Below, piece by piece: positions 24,676 through 35,022 of a DNA stretch of 39,035 bases. Numbering within the stretch: the first letter of the stretch is position 1; every line of letters begins with the position of its first letter. Position numbers and translations under genes: made by a program. Source of the DNA: Prevotella sp. BV3P1 (GTDB lineage Bacteria; Bacteroidota; Bacteroidia; Bacteroidales; Bacteroidaceae); the NCBI RefSeq assembly GCF_000479005.1, contig NZ_AWXC01000003.1, positions 1-39,035 of the forward strand, read 5' to 3'. A model generated the notes under the pieces. That model did no database searches, was not told the DNA's origin, and saw nothing but the letters and a program-made list of their open reading frames with translations.

Positions 24676-25620
24676 TCAAGGTTCATTGTTTGTCGGGCGA
24701 ACAGGGCGGAAGCCGGAAACCTTCTGGCTCATCTGCTCTACACAGCCCGCGATGTATTGCTTGAAACGCTGATCTTGCAGAACCTCGATGTCTTGGAACA
24801 AGCCCAACACAAATCGCCCGATGCCCAGATAGCTGGCCACGTCGGCCTTGAAAATCCAGTGTTTCTCATCCTTCTCGGGAGCCAGGAAAGGGTGCGACTG
24901 CGGGTACTCTTCGAGCAAAAGATTGTATGCCAACTGCCCCAAACGCAGTTTCACGGGCAGCTTCTCATCGCCACTGAACATGAAAATGTCCGTGAACAGG
25001 TCGCTGTGCTTGGCCTGGTTCATCCAAAAAACATCCATCACCTCGACGCTCTTGATGCGCGACACCTTGAACGTTTTGCACATGTCCGACTGCATCTCGT
25101 AACACCGCACGTCCAAATCGTCGTTCATCAGCAGGTAAGGCTCCACCACACGGTCGGAAACGGTCTTGCTGTGGGGCGACGAATAGCCCCTGAGCACCAC
25201 GACGCTCTGTGTTTCCATCGCCTCTTTCAAGGTGCGCACGTTGTTGTGGATGCGCTTCAAAGCGGCTGGTGAGAACGACCCTTCCAGACTGTAATAGCGG
25301 TCGAGTTTGGTTTTGAGGGTAGCCAGAATAATGTCTTTCTTGTTGCTGGCCTCCAGCATTCGGCGCAAATAAGCGGCTTCTTCCTTGGTGAAAACGATGT
25401 TGTCGTGCAGTCGCCTGAAAAACTTACTATTGGGATCCAGGCGGTAATAGGCTCCGGTTTTGATGACCTGGAACCCACTGTTGCGCAGATAGTCAAGATA
25501 ATAATAGAGGTTGCGCCGCGTGACGTGCAGCCTGTCGGCCAACTGCTGGGCGGTGTAGTTGTTGTTATCGGTGAGCAACAGCAGCAGTTCGAGTTCGTTT
25601 CCGAATTTTTCTAATCGCAT
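24676..25620 (-). CDS. HTH-WYL transcriptional regulator
   Basis: 314 aa. An N-terminal helix-turn-helix at about 1-60 (ELELLLLLTDNNNYTAQQLADRLHVTRRNLYYYLDYLRNSG region) resembles HTH_11 regulators. The middle segment is helical. Residues about 140-240 (VVLRGYSSPHSKTVSDRVVEPYLL, DDLDVRCYEMQSDMCKTFKVSRIKSVEV) match the WYL ligand-sensing fold, with a C-terminal WCX-like extension. WYL regulators bind nucleic-acid-type or other small ligands and control repair, phage defence or metabolism. Target unknown. It lies upstream of and co-oriented with susC, so control of that operon is a reasonable guess. Octamer repeats start about 18 nt before its ATG. Confidence 0.82.
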   Translation of the reverse strand: MRLEKFGNELELLLLLTDNNNYTAQQLADRLHVTRRNLYYYLDYLRNSGFQVIKTGAYYRLDPNSKFFRRLHDNIVFTKEEAAYLRRMLEASNKKDIILATLKTKLDRYYSLEGSFSPAALKRIHNNVRTLKEAMETQSVVVLRGYSSPHSKTVSDRVVEPYLLMNDDLDVRCYEMQSDMCKTFKVSRIKSVEVMDVFWMNQAKHSDLFTDIFMFSGDEKLPVKLRLGQLAYNLLLEEYPQSHPFLAPEKDEKHWIFKADVASYLGIGRFVLGLFQDIEVLQDQRFKQYIAGCVEQMSQKVSGFRPVRPTNNEP

Positions 25621-25638
25621 GGGGAAAGAGGAATTGGT

Positions 25639-25687
25639 GAGTTTTTGAGTTTTTTAAGTTCTTAAGTTTTTAAGTTGGTGAGTTGAC
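25639..25687. repeat. octamer RAGTTnnn array, locus 3
   Basis: Six units (two GAGTTTTT, AAGTTCTT, AAGTTTTT, AAGTTGGT, GAGTTGAC) with one extra T after the second. It lies 18 nt upstream of the WYL regulator start, in the same relative orientation as the other three arrays. Confidence 0.7.
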
Positions 25688-25829
25688 GAGGATGTGTGCA
25701 TGCTGGATTCCTCCTATAGCAGCAAGCTAAGCATTCAAGCATCAGAACCAAACGCATATCAAGCTAAAGCACGCAACCTTGTAAGACAAGCGTGATGCAA
25801 CGTGCATCAGTAGGACAAAAGGCAGTGCA

Positions 25830-26441
25830 CTAAAAATCTAAGGACAGCTCTGTACTGCCCAAAAGGTTGTACGAACGGCGGTGATAGGGCGTGATGCCAT
25901 ACGCCCGGATGGCCTCCCGATGCCTGCGTGTGGGGTAGCCCATGTTCGATTGCCAGTCGTATTGCGGGTATTCTTGCGCCAGGCGGTCCATGTAATCATC
26001 CCGAAAAGTCTTGGCCAAGATGCTGGCCGCGGCTATGTCTTGGTACTTGCCGTCACCTTTTATAATAGTGGTATAGGGCAAATCATGATAAGGCGTGAAG
26101 CGATTTCCGTCCACGATGATGGCCTGCGGACGGGTGGTGAGCTGATCCAGCGCACGGTGCATGGCCAGAAAACTAGCGCGCAGGATGTTGATTTCGTCAA
26201 TTTCCTGCGGTGTTACCTCGCCCACGGCCCACGCCACGGCATCGTGGATGATGGCTTGGCGCAATGCGTTGCGCTTTTTGCGCGAGAGCTGTTTCGAGTC
26301 GTTCAAATCCGCATTGTCATAGTTGGGCGGCAGGATGACGGCGGCGGCGAACACGCTTCCGGCCAAGCATCCACGCCCCGCCTCGTCGCATCCAGCCTCG
26401 ATGAGGTTGGGATAAAAATGAGATTTCAAAGTGTTGTGCAT
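25830..26441 (-). CDS. rnhB: ribonuclease HII
   Basis: 203 aa, normal length. It cuts the RNA strand of RNA-DNA hybrids, including single misincorporated ribonucleotides. Active-site marks: EAGCDEAGRGCLAGSV (Asp19, Glu20), LNDSKQLSRKKR, IIVDGNRF (third acidic residue) and ASILAKTFRDDYM. The C-terminal segment with GYPTRRHREAIRAYGITPYHRRSY is also standard. It precedes the WYL gene on the same strand with a 209-nt gap containing octamer repeats, so linkage is uncertain. Confidence 0.96.
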   Translation of the reverse strand: MHNTLKSHFYPNLIEAGCDEAGRGCLAGSVFAAAVILPPNYDNADLNDSKQLSRKKRNALRQAIIHDAVAWAVGEVTPQEIDEINILRASFLAMHRALDQLTTRPQAIIVDGNRFTPYHDLPYTTIIKGDGKYQDIAAASILAKTFRDDYMDRLAQEYPQYDWQSNMGYPTRRHREAIRAYGITPYHRRSYNLLGSTELSLDF

Positions 26442-26525
26442 CCTCTATATGTGAAATAAAGTTAACCTACAACAAGTATTAACTACCTTTGTTTGGTATG
26501 GAAAAATGAGTTCCAACTCTTGTCG

Positions 26526-26533
26526 TACTTTTG
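26526..26533 (+). promoter_or_regulatory. -7 element for the small membrane protein gene
   Basis: TACTTTTG, a full TAnnTTTG match, about 40 nt before the ATG at 26574. A second TACCTTTG lies at 26484-26491. Neither has TTTG at 19 nt upstream. Confidence 0.45.
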
Positions 26534-26573
26534 CCGCATCAAACAGAACATGAACCATCAAATACGAACGACA

Positions 26574-26849
26574 ATGGAAAAGAACATTCTTTTATCTGAA
26601 AGCACACCCTCGGCACGTTTCAATTATCAGCACGTCATCGGAAAATTATTGATGCCGATAGAACTTTTGCGGCGTTATTACGCCAAAGTGATGGAACGTG
26701 AGGTGAACACTGGGCAGACGTTGTTGCTGCTGAATGCCCAACTGGCATTCGTGATGACCGTGTTTCCCATCGAAGCGCCGTTCGCCGTGCGCGTGGTTTG
26801 CTGCCTGTGGCTGCTGAACGCCTTGTGGAAATGCAAGCAAGCGTTCTGA
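26574..26849 (+). CDS. small predicted membrane protein
   Basis: 91 aa, no recognised family. A polar, basic first half (residues 1-47, with IELLRRYYAKVMEREVNTGQ) is followed by two hydrophobic stretches, about 48-62 (TLLLLNAQLAFVMTV) and 69-85 (PFAVRVVCCLWLLNALW), with a short Pro-containing turn between them and a Lys/Cys end (KCKQAF). This suggests a two-helix inner-membrane hairpin. ATG 26574 is preferred because a -7 element at 26526 excludes the longer frame; ATG 26550 is also possible. Its stop abuts the sufS stop tail-to-tail with no gap. Confidence 0.65.
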   Translation: MEKNILLSESTPSARFNYQHVIGKLLMPIELLRRYYAKVMEREVNTGQTLLLLNAQLAFVMTVFPIEAPFAVRVVCCLWLLNALWKCKQAF

Positions 26850-28064
26850 TTAGAACATTCGACTGACGCGCTCAATGCCCGCAACCAGTTGGTCGACCTC
26901 CTCGCGTGTGTTGTACAAAGCGAAGGAGGCGCGCGCCGTTCCTAAAACTCCTAAGCGCTGCATCAGCGGCTGCGCGCAGTGGTGCCCCGTGCGGATGGCG
27001 ATGCCGAGCCTATCCAACAGGGTGCCCATGTCCATGTGGTGGATGTGCCCAACCTGAAAGCTAATGACCGCGTCGCGATGGGCCGCCTCGCCGAAGATGC
27101 GCATCCCAGGAATGGTTTGCATGCGCTCAAGGGCGTAAGCGGTCAGCTCGTGTTCATGCTTGGCTATGTTGTCCATGCCCAAGGATGACAGGTAATCGAG
27201 CGCAACGGCCAAACCATGCGTGGCGATGTAATCGGGTGTACCCGCCTCGAACTTCAATGGTGGTCGCTCGAAAGAAACCTTGTCGAACGACACATGGCTG
27301 ATCATCTCACCTCCTCCCTGATAGGGCGGCAAACGGTCGAGCCATTCTTCCTTACCATACAGCACACCAATGCCCGTGGGACCGTATGCTTTGTGGCCGC
27401 TGAAAACAAAGAAATCGCAATCAATGTCTTGCATGTCCACCTTGAAGTGGGGCGCACTCTGCGCACCGTCTATCACCACCGGCACGCCATGGGCATGCGC
27501 CGTGGCCGTCATCTGCTTCACGGGATTGACGGTACCCAGCACGTTGCTCACCTGCGTGAGGCTCACCAATTTGGTCTTGTTGGTAAACAACTTTTCGTAT
27601 TCGTCGAGCATCAGCTCCCCCGCATCGGTCATCGGAACCACTTTAAGCACGATACCTCTTTGCTGAGCCTGCAACTGCCAAGGCACAATGTTGGAATGAT
27701 GCTCCATGGTAGACACGATTACTTCATCGCCTTCGCGCATGAACGCCTGACAATAGGTGGCGGCGATGAGATTCAAACCCTCGGTGGTGCCTCGGGTGAA
27801 AACCACCTCAGCGGCCGAGCGGGCATTGATGAAGCGGCGTACCGTCTCGCGGGCAGCCTCGTGAAGTTCGGTGGCCTGCTGCGACATCCAATGCACGCCA
27901 CGGTGGACGTTGGCGTTCACGTTGAGGTATTCGTCACGCATGGCATCCAACACGCACAAGGGTTTTTGCGTGGTGGCCGCATTATCCAAGTAGATTAAGG
28001 GCTTGTCGTAGACCTTTCGGGAGAGGATGGGAAAATCCTGACGGATGGAAGAAATATCGTACAT
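26850..28064 (-). CDS. sufS: SufS cysteine desulfurase
   Basis: 404 aa, class II aminotransferase-fold PLP enzyme. It strips sulfur from cysteine as a persulfide for the SufBCD scaffold. Motifs: IYLDNAATTQKP, RGVHWMSQQATE, FTRGTTEGLNLIAATY, MEHHSNIVPWQ, VIDGAQSAPH, FFVFSGHKAYGPTGIGVLYG with the PLP lysine, and the catalytic Cys loop IRTGHHCAQPLMQRLG. Length fits. It ends suf transcription, 152 nt past sufD, with a terminator-like hairpin in between. No sufE or sufU is visible; the needed sulfur acceptor must be elsewhere. Confidence 0.95.
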   Translation of the reverse strand: MYDISSIRQDFPILSRKVYDKPLIYLDNAATTQKPLCVLDAMRDEYLNVNANVHRGVHWMSQQATELHEAARETVRRFINARSAAEVVFTRGTTEGLNLIAATYCQAFMREGDEVIVSTMEHHSNIVPWQLQAQQRGIVLKVVPMTDAGELMLDEYEKLFTNKTKLVSLTQVSNVLGTVNPVKQMTATAHAHGVPVVIDGAQSAPHFKVDMQDIDCDFFVFSGHKAYGPTGIGVLYGKEEWLDRLPPYQGGGEMISHVSFDKVSFERPPLKFEAGTPDYIATHGLAVALDYLSSLGMDNIAKHEHELTAYALERMQTIPGMRIFGEAAHRDAVISFQVGHIHHMDMGTLLDRLGIAIRTGHHCAQPLMQRLGVLGTARASFALYNTREEVDQLVAGIERVSRMF

Positions 28065-28157
28065 AGAATGAAATTGTATGGATGGGACTGGCTGTTAGGT
28101 CGCTCTGAGCCAACTTTTGGCTTGGTCAGTCACGGATGATTGATTTGAACGTTCACG

Positions 28158-28201
28158 AAAAAAACTCCGCCCAAGTTTGCTTTTCAAAGCACTTGGGGGA
28201 G
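28158..28201 (-). terminator. terminator-like hairpin between sufD and sufS
   Basis: Arms CTCCGCCCAAGT (from 28165) and ACTTGGGGGAG (from 28191), with one bulged G, enclose an inner GCTTT/AAAGC stem. The minus strand then has seven Ts (28164-28158). It is a strong intrinsic terminator by appearance, placed right after the sufD stop but before sufS. Confidence 0.75.
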
Positions 28202-28216
28202 GCAATGATGGGTTTA

Positions 28217-29560
28217 TTAACAATTTCTACATCCCGCACACTTGTCGAGTTCGCCTCTGAAGCGCTTCTCAACCAAATAGTGCAGACGGTCTTTCAAGGG
28301 TTCGAGCTGCATGCTGTCGACCACCTCATTGATGAAAGCAAACTCCAACAACAGCTTGGCCTCCTGCTCACTGATGCCGCGCTGCCGCATGTAGAACATG
28401 GCCTGGTCGTTGAGTTGACCCACGGTAGAACCATGACCACATTTCACATCGTCGGCATAAATCTCCAACTCAGGCTGGGTATACATGCGTGCCTGCTTCG
28501 TGGTGCAGAGATTTTGGTTGCGCATCTCCGAGTTGGTCTTCTGCGCTCCCTTCTCTACAAGCACCCTACCGGCGAAGGCTCCCGTGGCCTGACCATCGAG
28601 AACGTACTTGTACAGTTCTTGACTTTCGCAGTGAGGCACGGCATGACGGATGAACGTGTTGTTGTCCACATGCTGCTTTTTGTCGGCAATGACGCAGCCA
28701 TTACAGCAACAAGACGCCCCTTCGCCACGGAACACCAAGTTGAGTTGGTTGCGCGTGATGCCATTGTGCAGGGTTAGCACGTTGTGATTGAAGCGGCTGT
28801 TGGCCTGCTGTTCCACATACACATTGCTCACGCGGGTATTGTGTTCGTGCGTTTCTTCCATGCAATAAAGGTCGAGCGAGGCATTCTCGCCCACATAAGC
28901 CTCAATCACTTGCGTAGCAAGAAAATGCTTGTCGTCCATGGTATGGTCGCAGAAAAGGAACTTGGCCTCGGCTCCTTCATCCAGTACGATGAGCACCCGG
29001 CGGTTCACCATCAGGTCGACATCCGAGCGAAGGAGGTTGACCACCTGGACGGCACGGTCAATCTTAACCCGCTTGGGCACATAGATGAAGAGGCCATCTT
29101 GCGCCAACATGGTGTTCAGTGCCGTGATGGCATCGTCCTTTGTCTCGGCCAGTTGGGCATAATACTTGCTCACCAATTGCGGATGCGTGTCGGCCACCTT
29201 CTGCAAAGAGTCAACGATGACACCTTCGGGCAGCGTCGCTTTGGGCAGTGCCTTGGCGTGGAAAGCGTCGTTGACGATGAAGTAAAGCGAAGTACTCAAG
29301 TTGGGTACGCTGCACTTGAAAGCCTCATAGGGGTCTACGGGGATGTCCAGCCGGTTGAGATTCAATCCATAGTTGGGTTCAAACAGCACAGCCATATCCG
29401 TGTAGCGATAGCGTTCAACCTTGCGTGAGGGGAAGCCTTGGCGCTTAAAATCTTCGAAAGCAGCGTCACGAACGTCGTTCATCACGGGCGAACCATGCTG
29501 AAAAATCATGGCGCGGGCATCCGCATACAGGTCGACATATTGTTTCTCACTGTTCATCAT
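28217..29560 (-). CDS. sufD: Fe-S cluster assembly protein SufD
   Basis: 447 aa. SufD partners SufB and the SufC ATPase in the cytosolic SufBC2D scaffold that builds Fe-S clusters. The central beta-helix and C-terminal segment (MRNQNLCTTKQARMYTQPEL region, KCGHGSTVGQLNDQAMFYMRQRGI, LLLEFAFINEVVD) are typical of the SufB/SufD family. SufD identity follows from lower conservation, length and gene order. Its C-terminus CAGCRNC adds three cysteines. The ATG overlaps the sufC stop (ATGA), so the two are translationally coupled. Confidence 0.94.
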   Translation of the reverse strand: MMNSEKQYVDLYADARAMIFQHGSPVMNDVRDAAFEDFKRQGFPSRKVERYRYTDMAVLFEPNYGLNLNRLDIPVDPYEAFKCSVPNLSTSLYFIVNDAFHAKALPKATLPEGVIVDSLQKVADTHPQLVSKYYAQLAETKDDAITALNTMLAQDGLFIYVPKRVKIDRAVQVVNLLRSDVDLMVNRRVLIVLDEGAEAKFLFCDHTMDDKHFLATQVIEAYVGENASLDLYCMEETHEHNTRVSNVYVEQQANSRFNHNVLTLHNGITRNQLNLVFRGEGASCCCNGCVIADKKQHVDNNTFIRHAVPHCESQELYKYVLDGQATGAFAGRVLVEKGAQKTNSEMRNQNLCTTKQARMYTQPELEIYADDVKCGHGSTVGQLNDQAMFYMRQRGISEQEAKLLLEFAFINEVVDSMQLEPLKDRLHYLVEKRFRGELDKCAGCRNC

Positions 29561-30306
29561 TCTGCCTCCGCCTTAATCCAGTCGTACCCCTTTTCTTCGA
29601 TATCCTTGGCCAATTCAGGTCCTCCGGTCTTCACAATGCGTCCATTGAACAGCACATGAACGATGTCGGGCTTGATTAAATCGAGTAAACGGTCGTAATG
29701 TGTGATGACAATGGTGCTGGTATCGGGTCGCTTGAGCTTGTTGACACCTTCGGCAACCACGCGAAGCGCATCTACATCCAAGCCCGAATCCGTTTCGTCG
29801 AGAATAGAGAGCGTGGGCTCGAGCATGGCCATTTGGAAGATTTCATTGCGCTTCTTCTCTCCGCCACTGAATCCCTCGTTCACACTGCGGTTGGACAGTT
29901 TGCTATCTAACTCAACCACCTTTCGCTTTTCCTTCATCAACTTGATGAAGTCGCCGGCACTCATCGGCTCCAGTCCTTGATACTTTCGCTTCTCGTTGAT
30001 GGCTGCCCGCATGAAATTAGTCATGGACACACCGGGGATTTCCACAGGATATTGGAAAGAGAGAAACAACCCTTCGTGTGCACGATCTTCTGGCGGCATG
30101 GCCAACAGGTCTTTGCCATTGAACGTCACTTCGCCGTGCGTAACCTCGTACATCGGATTGCCTACGAGCACTGCGCTCAAGGTACTCTTGCCCGAACCGT
30201 TGGGGCCCATGATGGCATGTACTTCTCCTGTCTTGATGACGAGATTGATTCCTTTCAATATTTCTTTGCCGTTGATGGTGGCATGTAAATTCTTTACCTC
30301 TAACAT
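29557..30306 (-). CDS. sufC: Fe-S cluster assembly ATPase SufC
   Basis: 249 aa, ABC-type soluble ATPase. Walker A GPNGSGKST, signature FSGGEKKRNE, Walker B LSILDETDSGLDVDAL and the His switch VITHYDRLL are all present. It drives conformational change in SufB/SufD. The frame is open to a TTG at 30339, but homology starts at MLEVKNLHATINGKE, ATG 30306, leaving 25 nt after sufB. Confidence 0.95.
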   Translation of the reverse strand: MLEVKNLHATINGKEILKGINLVIKTGEVHAIMGPNGSGKSTLSAVLVGNPMYEVTHGEVTFNGKDLLAMPPEDRAHEGLFLSFQYPVEIPGVSMTNFMRAAINEKRKYQGLEPMSAGDFIKLMKEKRKVVELDSKLSNRSVNEGFSGGEKKRNEIFQMAMLEPTLSILDETDSGLDVDALRVVAEGVNKLKRPDTSTIVITHYDRLLDLIKPDIVHVLFNGRIVKTGGPELAKDIEEKGYDWIKAEAE

Positions 30307-30331
30307 AATGTTTCTTTTGATATAAATCGGT

Positions 30332-31783
30332 TTATCCAACGGTGCCCTCCAGCGAGACGGAAAGCAACTTTTGCGCCTCGACTGCGAACTCCATCGGCAA
30401 CTTGTTTAATACTTCCTTGGCATATCCATTGACAATCAGGCCAACGGCATCTTCCGTAGGAATGCCTCGTTGATTGCAATAAAAGAGCTGGTTTTCACTG
30501 ATTTTACTCGTCGTGGCCTCATGCTCAACGATCGCACTGTCGTTATGAATGTCCATGTAGGGGAACGTGTGAGCGCCACATTCGCTTCCCAACAGCAGAC
30601 TGTCGCACGAGCTGTAGTTGCGCGCATTGTCAGCATTGGCGGTTGCACGAACCAATCCTCGATAGGAGTTTTGGCTGTGTCCGGCGCTGATTCCCTTTGA
30701 AATGATGGTGCTCGTGGTGTTCTTTCCCATGTGAATCATCTTCGTACCCGTGTCGGCTTCTTGATGATGATTGGTCACCGCCACCGAATAGAACTCGGCC
30801 TGCGAGCCGTCACCACGCAAGATACAGGATGGATATTTCCATGTAATGGCGCTACCTGTTTCGACTTGCGTCCACGAGAGCTTGGAGTTGACTCCGCGAC
30901 AATCGCCCCTTTTGGTGACTAAGTTGAGCACTCCGCCCTTGCCATGTTCGTCTCCGGGATACCAATTCTGAACGGTTGAGTATTTTACCTCGGCATTGTT
31001 CATCACGATGATTTCCACGATTGCGGCATGAAGTTGATTCTCATCGCGCATTGGAGCGGTGCAGCCTTCGAGATAACTCACATACGCATCGTCTTCTGCC
31101 ACAATCAACGTTCGTTCAAACTGTCCGGTATTGCGCGCGTTGATGCGGAAATACGAACTTAATTCCATGGGACAGCGCACGCCTTTGGGGATGAAAACGA
31201 ACGATCCATCACTGAAAACAGCGCTATTCAGGGCTGCAAAGAAATTGTCATAATAAGGAACTACCGTGCCTAAGTACTGGCGCACCAAGGCAGAATGCTC
31301 CTTGATGGCCTCGCCCATAGAACAGAAAATGACCCCTTTCTCTTTCAGCTTTTCCTTGAAGGTAGTCTTCACAGACACAGAGTCCATAATGGCATCAACG
31401 GCTGTTCCACTGAGTGCCAACCGTTCTTCCAATGGAATGCCCAGCTTGTCGAATGTTTTCTCCAGTTCTGGGTCAAGCTCTTTGTTGGCCGGTTTCTTCG
31501 CCATTGGGTCGGCATAATAGGAAATTTCTTGGTAATTAATCTCGGGCAACGTCACATGTCCCCATGAGGGTTGTGTCATTGTCAGCCAATGTCGATACGC
31601 TTTCAATCGAAATTCGAGCATCCATTCCGGCTCTCCTTTCTTGTCGGAAATGAGCCGAATGACATCCTCATTGAGCCCCTTCTCTATAATCTCGGTATGA
31701 ACGTCAGTGGTAAAGCCAAACTCGTACTTCTGTTCGGTTAGCTTTCTGACGTATTCGTTATTCGTGTTATTTACTTCTTCCAT
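30332..31783 (-). CDS. sufB: Fe-S cluster assembly protein SufB
   Basis: 483 aa from the ATG at 31783, the usual SufB length. Diagnostic blocks: [111 protein letters not shown] (spaced blocks) and [24 protein letters not shown]. It carries the nascent cluster. The frame extends 28 codons to a GTG in the octamer repeat; an ATG at 31816 is the other candidate. First gene of sufBCD(S). Confidence 0.95.
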   Translation of the reverse strand: MEEVNNTNNEYVRKLTEQKYEFGFTTDVHTEIIEKGLNEDVIRLISDKKGEPEWMLEFRLKAYRHWLTMTQPSWGHVTLPEINYQEISYYADPMAKKPANKELDPELEKTFDKLGIPLEERLALSGTAVDAIMDSVSVKTTFKEKLKEKGVIFCSMGEAIKEHSALVRQYLGTVVPYYDNFFAALNSAVFSDGSFVFIPKGVRCPMELSSYFRINARNTGQFERTLIVAEDDAYVSYLEGCTAPMRDENQLHAAIVEIIVMNNAEVKYSTVQNWYPGDEHGKGGVLNLVTKRGDCRGVNSKLSWTQVETGSAITWKYPSCILRGDGSQAEFYSVAVTNHHQEADTGTKMIHMGKNTTSTIISKGISAGHSQNSYRGLVRATANADNARNYSSCDSLLLGSECGAHTFPYMDIHNDSAIVEHEATTSKISENQLFYCNQRGIPTEDAVGLIVNGYAKEVLNKLPMEFAVEAQKLLSVSLEGTVG

Positions 31784-31851
31784 AAATGTAAATGCAGGAA
31801 CTCCCTGATGTTTCATGGACGCCCCTGCAATAGATGATATGATTAGTTTAT

Positions 31852-31978
31852 TAGTTGACGAGTTCACAAGTTGACGAGTTGTTGGTGCTTAAGGGTTCGT
31901 AAATTGAAGTATTTACGAACTCAAAAACCTATCAACTCACAAACTTATCAACTCAAAACTCACACACTCAAACTTACA
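31852..31978. repeat. octamer RAGTTnnn array with facing inverted half and central hairpin, locus 4
   Basis: Left units TAGTTGAC, GAGTTCAC, AAGTTGAC, GAGTTGTT (31852-31883). A perfect 10-bp central stem follows, GTTCGTAAAT (31895-31904) and ATTTACGAAC (31911-31920), then a right half of the reverse type (AACTCACA, AACTTATC, AACTCAAA) reaching into the last codons of infB at 31974. On the minus strand this follows infB and precedes sufB, so it may serve as terminator, leader or both. Confidence 0.7.
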
Positions 31979-34907
31979 ACGTTTGCTTTACTTCTATTTC
32001 TGTAAAGGTTTCTATGATGTCACCTTCCTGGATATCATTGAAATTAACCAGACTGATACCACACTCGAAACCGGTTGCCACTTCCTTAACATCGTCCTTA
32101 TACCGCTTCAACGCATTGATAGGAGCGGTGTGAACAACGATTCCGTCGCGAACAACACGAGCTTTGTCTGAGCGGTGTACCTTTCCATCGGTCACCATGG
32201 CACCAGCTACGGTTCCCACCTTTGAAATCTTGTAAACTTGCTTCACCTCAACCTCGCCAGTGACTACCTCCTTGGTTACCTTGTCCAGCATGCCTTCCAT
32301 GGCCGACCTCACGTCATCAATGGCGTCGTAGATGACGGAGTAGGTGTTGATTTCAACACCGTTCTGTTCGGCCAGTTTACGGGCAGAAGCAGACGGGCGA
32401 ACCTGGAAGCCCACAATGATGGCGTCGGAAGCATCTGCCAAGGTGACATCGCTTTCACTAATCTGACCTACCGACTTGAAGATGACATTGACGTTAATCT
32501 TCTCGGTAGACATCTTGATGAACGAGTCGCTCAAAGCCTCAATACTACCATCGGTGTCACCCTTCACGATAATGTTCAGTTCCTTGAATGAACCAAGAGC
32601 GATACGATGCGAGATATCACTCAGCGTGAGGCGCTTCTGTGTACGCAAACCTTGCTCACGCTGCAACTGCATACGCTTGTTGGCGATATCTCGAACCTCT
32701 TGCTCTGTTTCCAGCACATGGAACTGATCACCGGCCGTGGGCGCACCGTTCAGTCCGAGAATGATGGCAGGCTCGGCTGGTTTGGCCGATTCTATACGCT
32801 GGTTGCGCACGTTGAACATGGCCTTGATACGTCCCCAGCTCGTCCCGGCGATGATGTCATCACCCACACGCAGCGTACCATTGCTGACCAAAACCGTAGA
32901 GACATATCCACGTCCCTTGTCCAAACTCGACTCGATGATGCTACCCGTCGCCCTGCGATTGGGATTGGCTTTCAAGTCAAGCATGTCGGCCTCGAGGAGT
33001 ACTTTCTCCAACAATTCGTTGACACCAATACCTTTTTTCGCACTAATTTCCTGACATTGGTATTTTCCACCCCACTCTTCAACCAGCAAGTTCATCTGAG
33101 CCAAGTCTTCACGAATCTTATCTGGATTGGCTCCTGGCTTGTCAATCTTGTTGATGGCGAACACCATGGGTACGTTGGCAGCCTGTGCATGTGCGATAGC
33201 CTCCTTGGTGGTAGGCATTACACTGTCATCGGCTGCGATGATGATGATGGCGATATCCGTCACCTGCGTACCGCGAGCACGCATGGCGGTGAAGGCCTCA
33301 TGACCAGGAGTATCCAGGAATGTGATGTACCTCCCGTTCTCCAACTTTACGTTATACGCACCGATGTGCTGGGTAATACCACCGGCCTCACCTTCAATCA
33401 CATTGGTGTTTCGGATGTGATCCAACAAGGACGTCTTACCATGGTCTACGTGTCCCATCACGGTAACGATGGGCGCGCGGGGCAACAAGTCGTTCTCGTC
33501 GTCTACTTCTTCAGCGACAGCCTCTTGAACCTCTGCGCTCACATATTCGGTCTTGAAGCCAAACTCATCGGCAACCAAGTTGATGGTCTCGGCATCCAAT
33601 CGTTGATTGATAGATGCCATCACACCGATGCTCATCAAGGTTCCAATCAATTTGTTGACATCGATATCCATCATGGTAGCCAATTCACTTACCGTAACAA
33701 ATTCGGTAAGCTTCAGCGTCTTGCTTTCCTTACGTTCTGCCTTTGCTTCCGCAGTCATACGTTCTTGTATGGCATCACGTTTTTCCTTACGGTATTTAGC
33801 ACCCTTTCTGTTCTGCGTACCCTTACTGGTGAGTCTGGCCAGCGTTTCTTTTACCTGGCGTGCTACCTCTTCCTCGTTCACCTCCAAGGGTTTCTGGTTA
33901 CGTCCTCTGCCCTTTCGATTTTTCTTATTAGCATTTCGGCCGTCAGCATACGCAGACTTATTGGCATTGCCACCGCCATTGTTTCCAATTTGTCGGGAAG
34001 CAGCATTGATGTCAACGCGCTGTTGGTTGATGCGAACCCGCTTTTTGCGTCCATCGCCCCGTTTTTCTTCACGTTCTTTGCGACGCTCTTCCTTGGTTTT
34101 CTTCTTGGGTCGAGTACTCTGATTGATGGTGCTGAGATCTATTTTACCCAGCACATTCACCTTGGGCGCATTTTGCAAGCGCAACTCACTCTTGGTCTGG
34201 AAGATTTCGTCTCCACCGCTTTGAGATTCGTCACTCTCCTGTTTTTCGTCAACTTCCTGCGGTTTATCATTTACCTGCGGTTCAACACGCTCCTGTGGCT
34301 TGTCACTTTCCTGTGACTCAACATGCTCATCAGACTTTTGTTTTTTGTCCGCTTGCGCCTTCTTTACAGTTGGCGACTCGGTCATGGCTTCCGCTTTCTG
34401 GTCGTCCTTCTTGCTTTCTTTCACCACAGTTGGTGCTGCCTTTGGTGTTTCCGCGGGTTTCTCTACTTTATCTTTTTTAGGCTCAGGGCTGACGGCAGCA
34501 GCCTTCTTTGTCGGTTGTTCTTGTGATTCCGATGCCTTTTGATCGTCTTGAGCATCAGCGTTCTTAGCGGCAGACTTCTTATCGAATACGCTCAAGTCAA
34601 TTTTGCCGAGCGGTTTGTATCGCTGCTGCGATGAAGCTGTCTCGACTACTTTTTCAACACGTTCTTCTTTTGTATCCGAAGTGCGTTTCTTTTCTTTGGG
34701 CTTCTTCTGGAAGATCTTTTCCGCCTGATTGCGCACCTCTGCGTCTTGCTTGAAAGCCTCTACCAGGGCTTGGTATTGTGCGTCGCTCAACTTAAAGCTT
34801 GGCTCGCCCTTTACCTCTCCCAGCTCACTTTTCTTTTCCAGGAATTCAACTGCCGTTTGAAGTCCTATGTTTAATTCACGTAATGCTTTGTTTAATCTGA
34901 TGCTCAT
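31974..34907 (-). CDS. infB: translation initiation factor IF-2
   Basis: 977 aa. An IF2 N-terminal helical module ([21 protein letters not shown]) is followed by a long Lys/Glu/Gln-rich, probably disordered linker (about 70-390), with internal repeats such as Q-E-S-D-K-P-Q-E. Then a second IF2_N-type module comes at about 395-450 ([19 protein letters not shown]) and the GTPase core: [10 protein letters not shown] (G1), [25 protein letters not shown] (G3), NKIDKPGA (G4). Domain II and the C-terminal fMet-tRNA-binding part end the protein. IF-2 positions initiator tRNA on the 30S subunit. Lies 115 nt after nusA in the rimP-nusA-infB order. Confidence 0.97.
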   Translation of the reverse strand: MSIRLNKALRELNIGLQTAVEFLEKKSELGEVKGEPSFKLSDAQYQALVEAFKQDAEVRNQAEKIFQKKPKEKKRTSDTKEERVEKVVETASSQQRYKPLGKIDLSVFDKKSAAKNADAQDDQKASESQEQPTKKAAAVSPEPKKDKVEKPAETPKAAPTVVKESKKDDQKAEAMTESPTVKKAQADKKQKSDEHVESQESDKPQERVEPQVNDKPQEVDEKQESDESQSGGDEIFQTKSELRLQNAPKVNVLGKIDLSTINQSTRPKKKTKEERRKEREEKRGDGRKKRVRINQQRVDINAASRQIGNNGGGNANKSAYADGRNANKKNRKGRGRNQKPLEVNEEEVARQVKETLARLTSKGTQNRKGAKYRKEKRDAIQERMTAEAKAERKESKTLKLTEFVTVSELATMMDIDVNKLIGTLMSIGVMASINQRLDAETINLVADEFGFKTEYVSAEVQEAVAEEVDDENDLLPRAPIVTVMGHVDHGKTSLLDHIRNTNVIEGEAGGITQHIGAYNVKLENGRYITFLDTPGHEAFTAMRARGTQVTDIAIIIIAADDSVMPTTKEAIAHAQAANVPMVFAINKIDKPGANPDKIREDLAQMNLLVEEWGGKYQCQEISAKKGIGVNELLEKVLLEADMLDLKANPNRRATGSIIESSLDKGRGYVSTVLVSNGTLRVGDDIIAGTSWGRIKAMFNVRNQRIESAKPAEPAIILGLNGAPTAGDQFHVLETEQEVRDIANKRMQLQREQGLRTQKRLTLSDISHRIALGSFKELNIIVKGDTDGSIEALSDSFIKMSTEKINVNVIFKSVGQISESDVTLADASDAIIVGFQVRPSASARKLAEQNGVEINTYSVIYDAIDDVRSAMEGMLDKVTKEVVTGEVEVKQVYKISKVGTVAGAMVTDGKVHRSDKARVVRDGIVVHTAPINALKRYKDDVKEVATGFECGISLVNFNDIQEGDIIETFTEIEVKQTL

Positions 34908-35022
34908 TGATAATTATTTAACTCTTGTTCTTATTGATGTTCACACTCCCAACTGTTCTGCCCATTTGCAGAAGTTTTCCACAGCGTCCTCGTTCGCAGA
35001 GGGCTGCATGCGTCACGGGGTG

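Noticed and set aside
32607..34316. 569-codon open frame on the plus strand opposite infB
   Set aside because: It is antisense to the fully conserved IF-2 gene, lies within its codon pattern, shows no motif and has no promoter or ribosome site.
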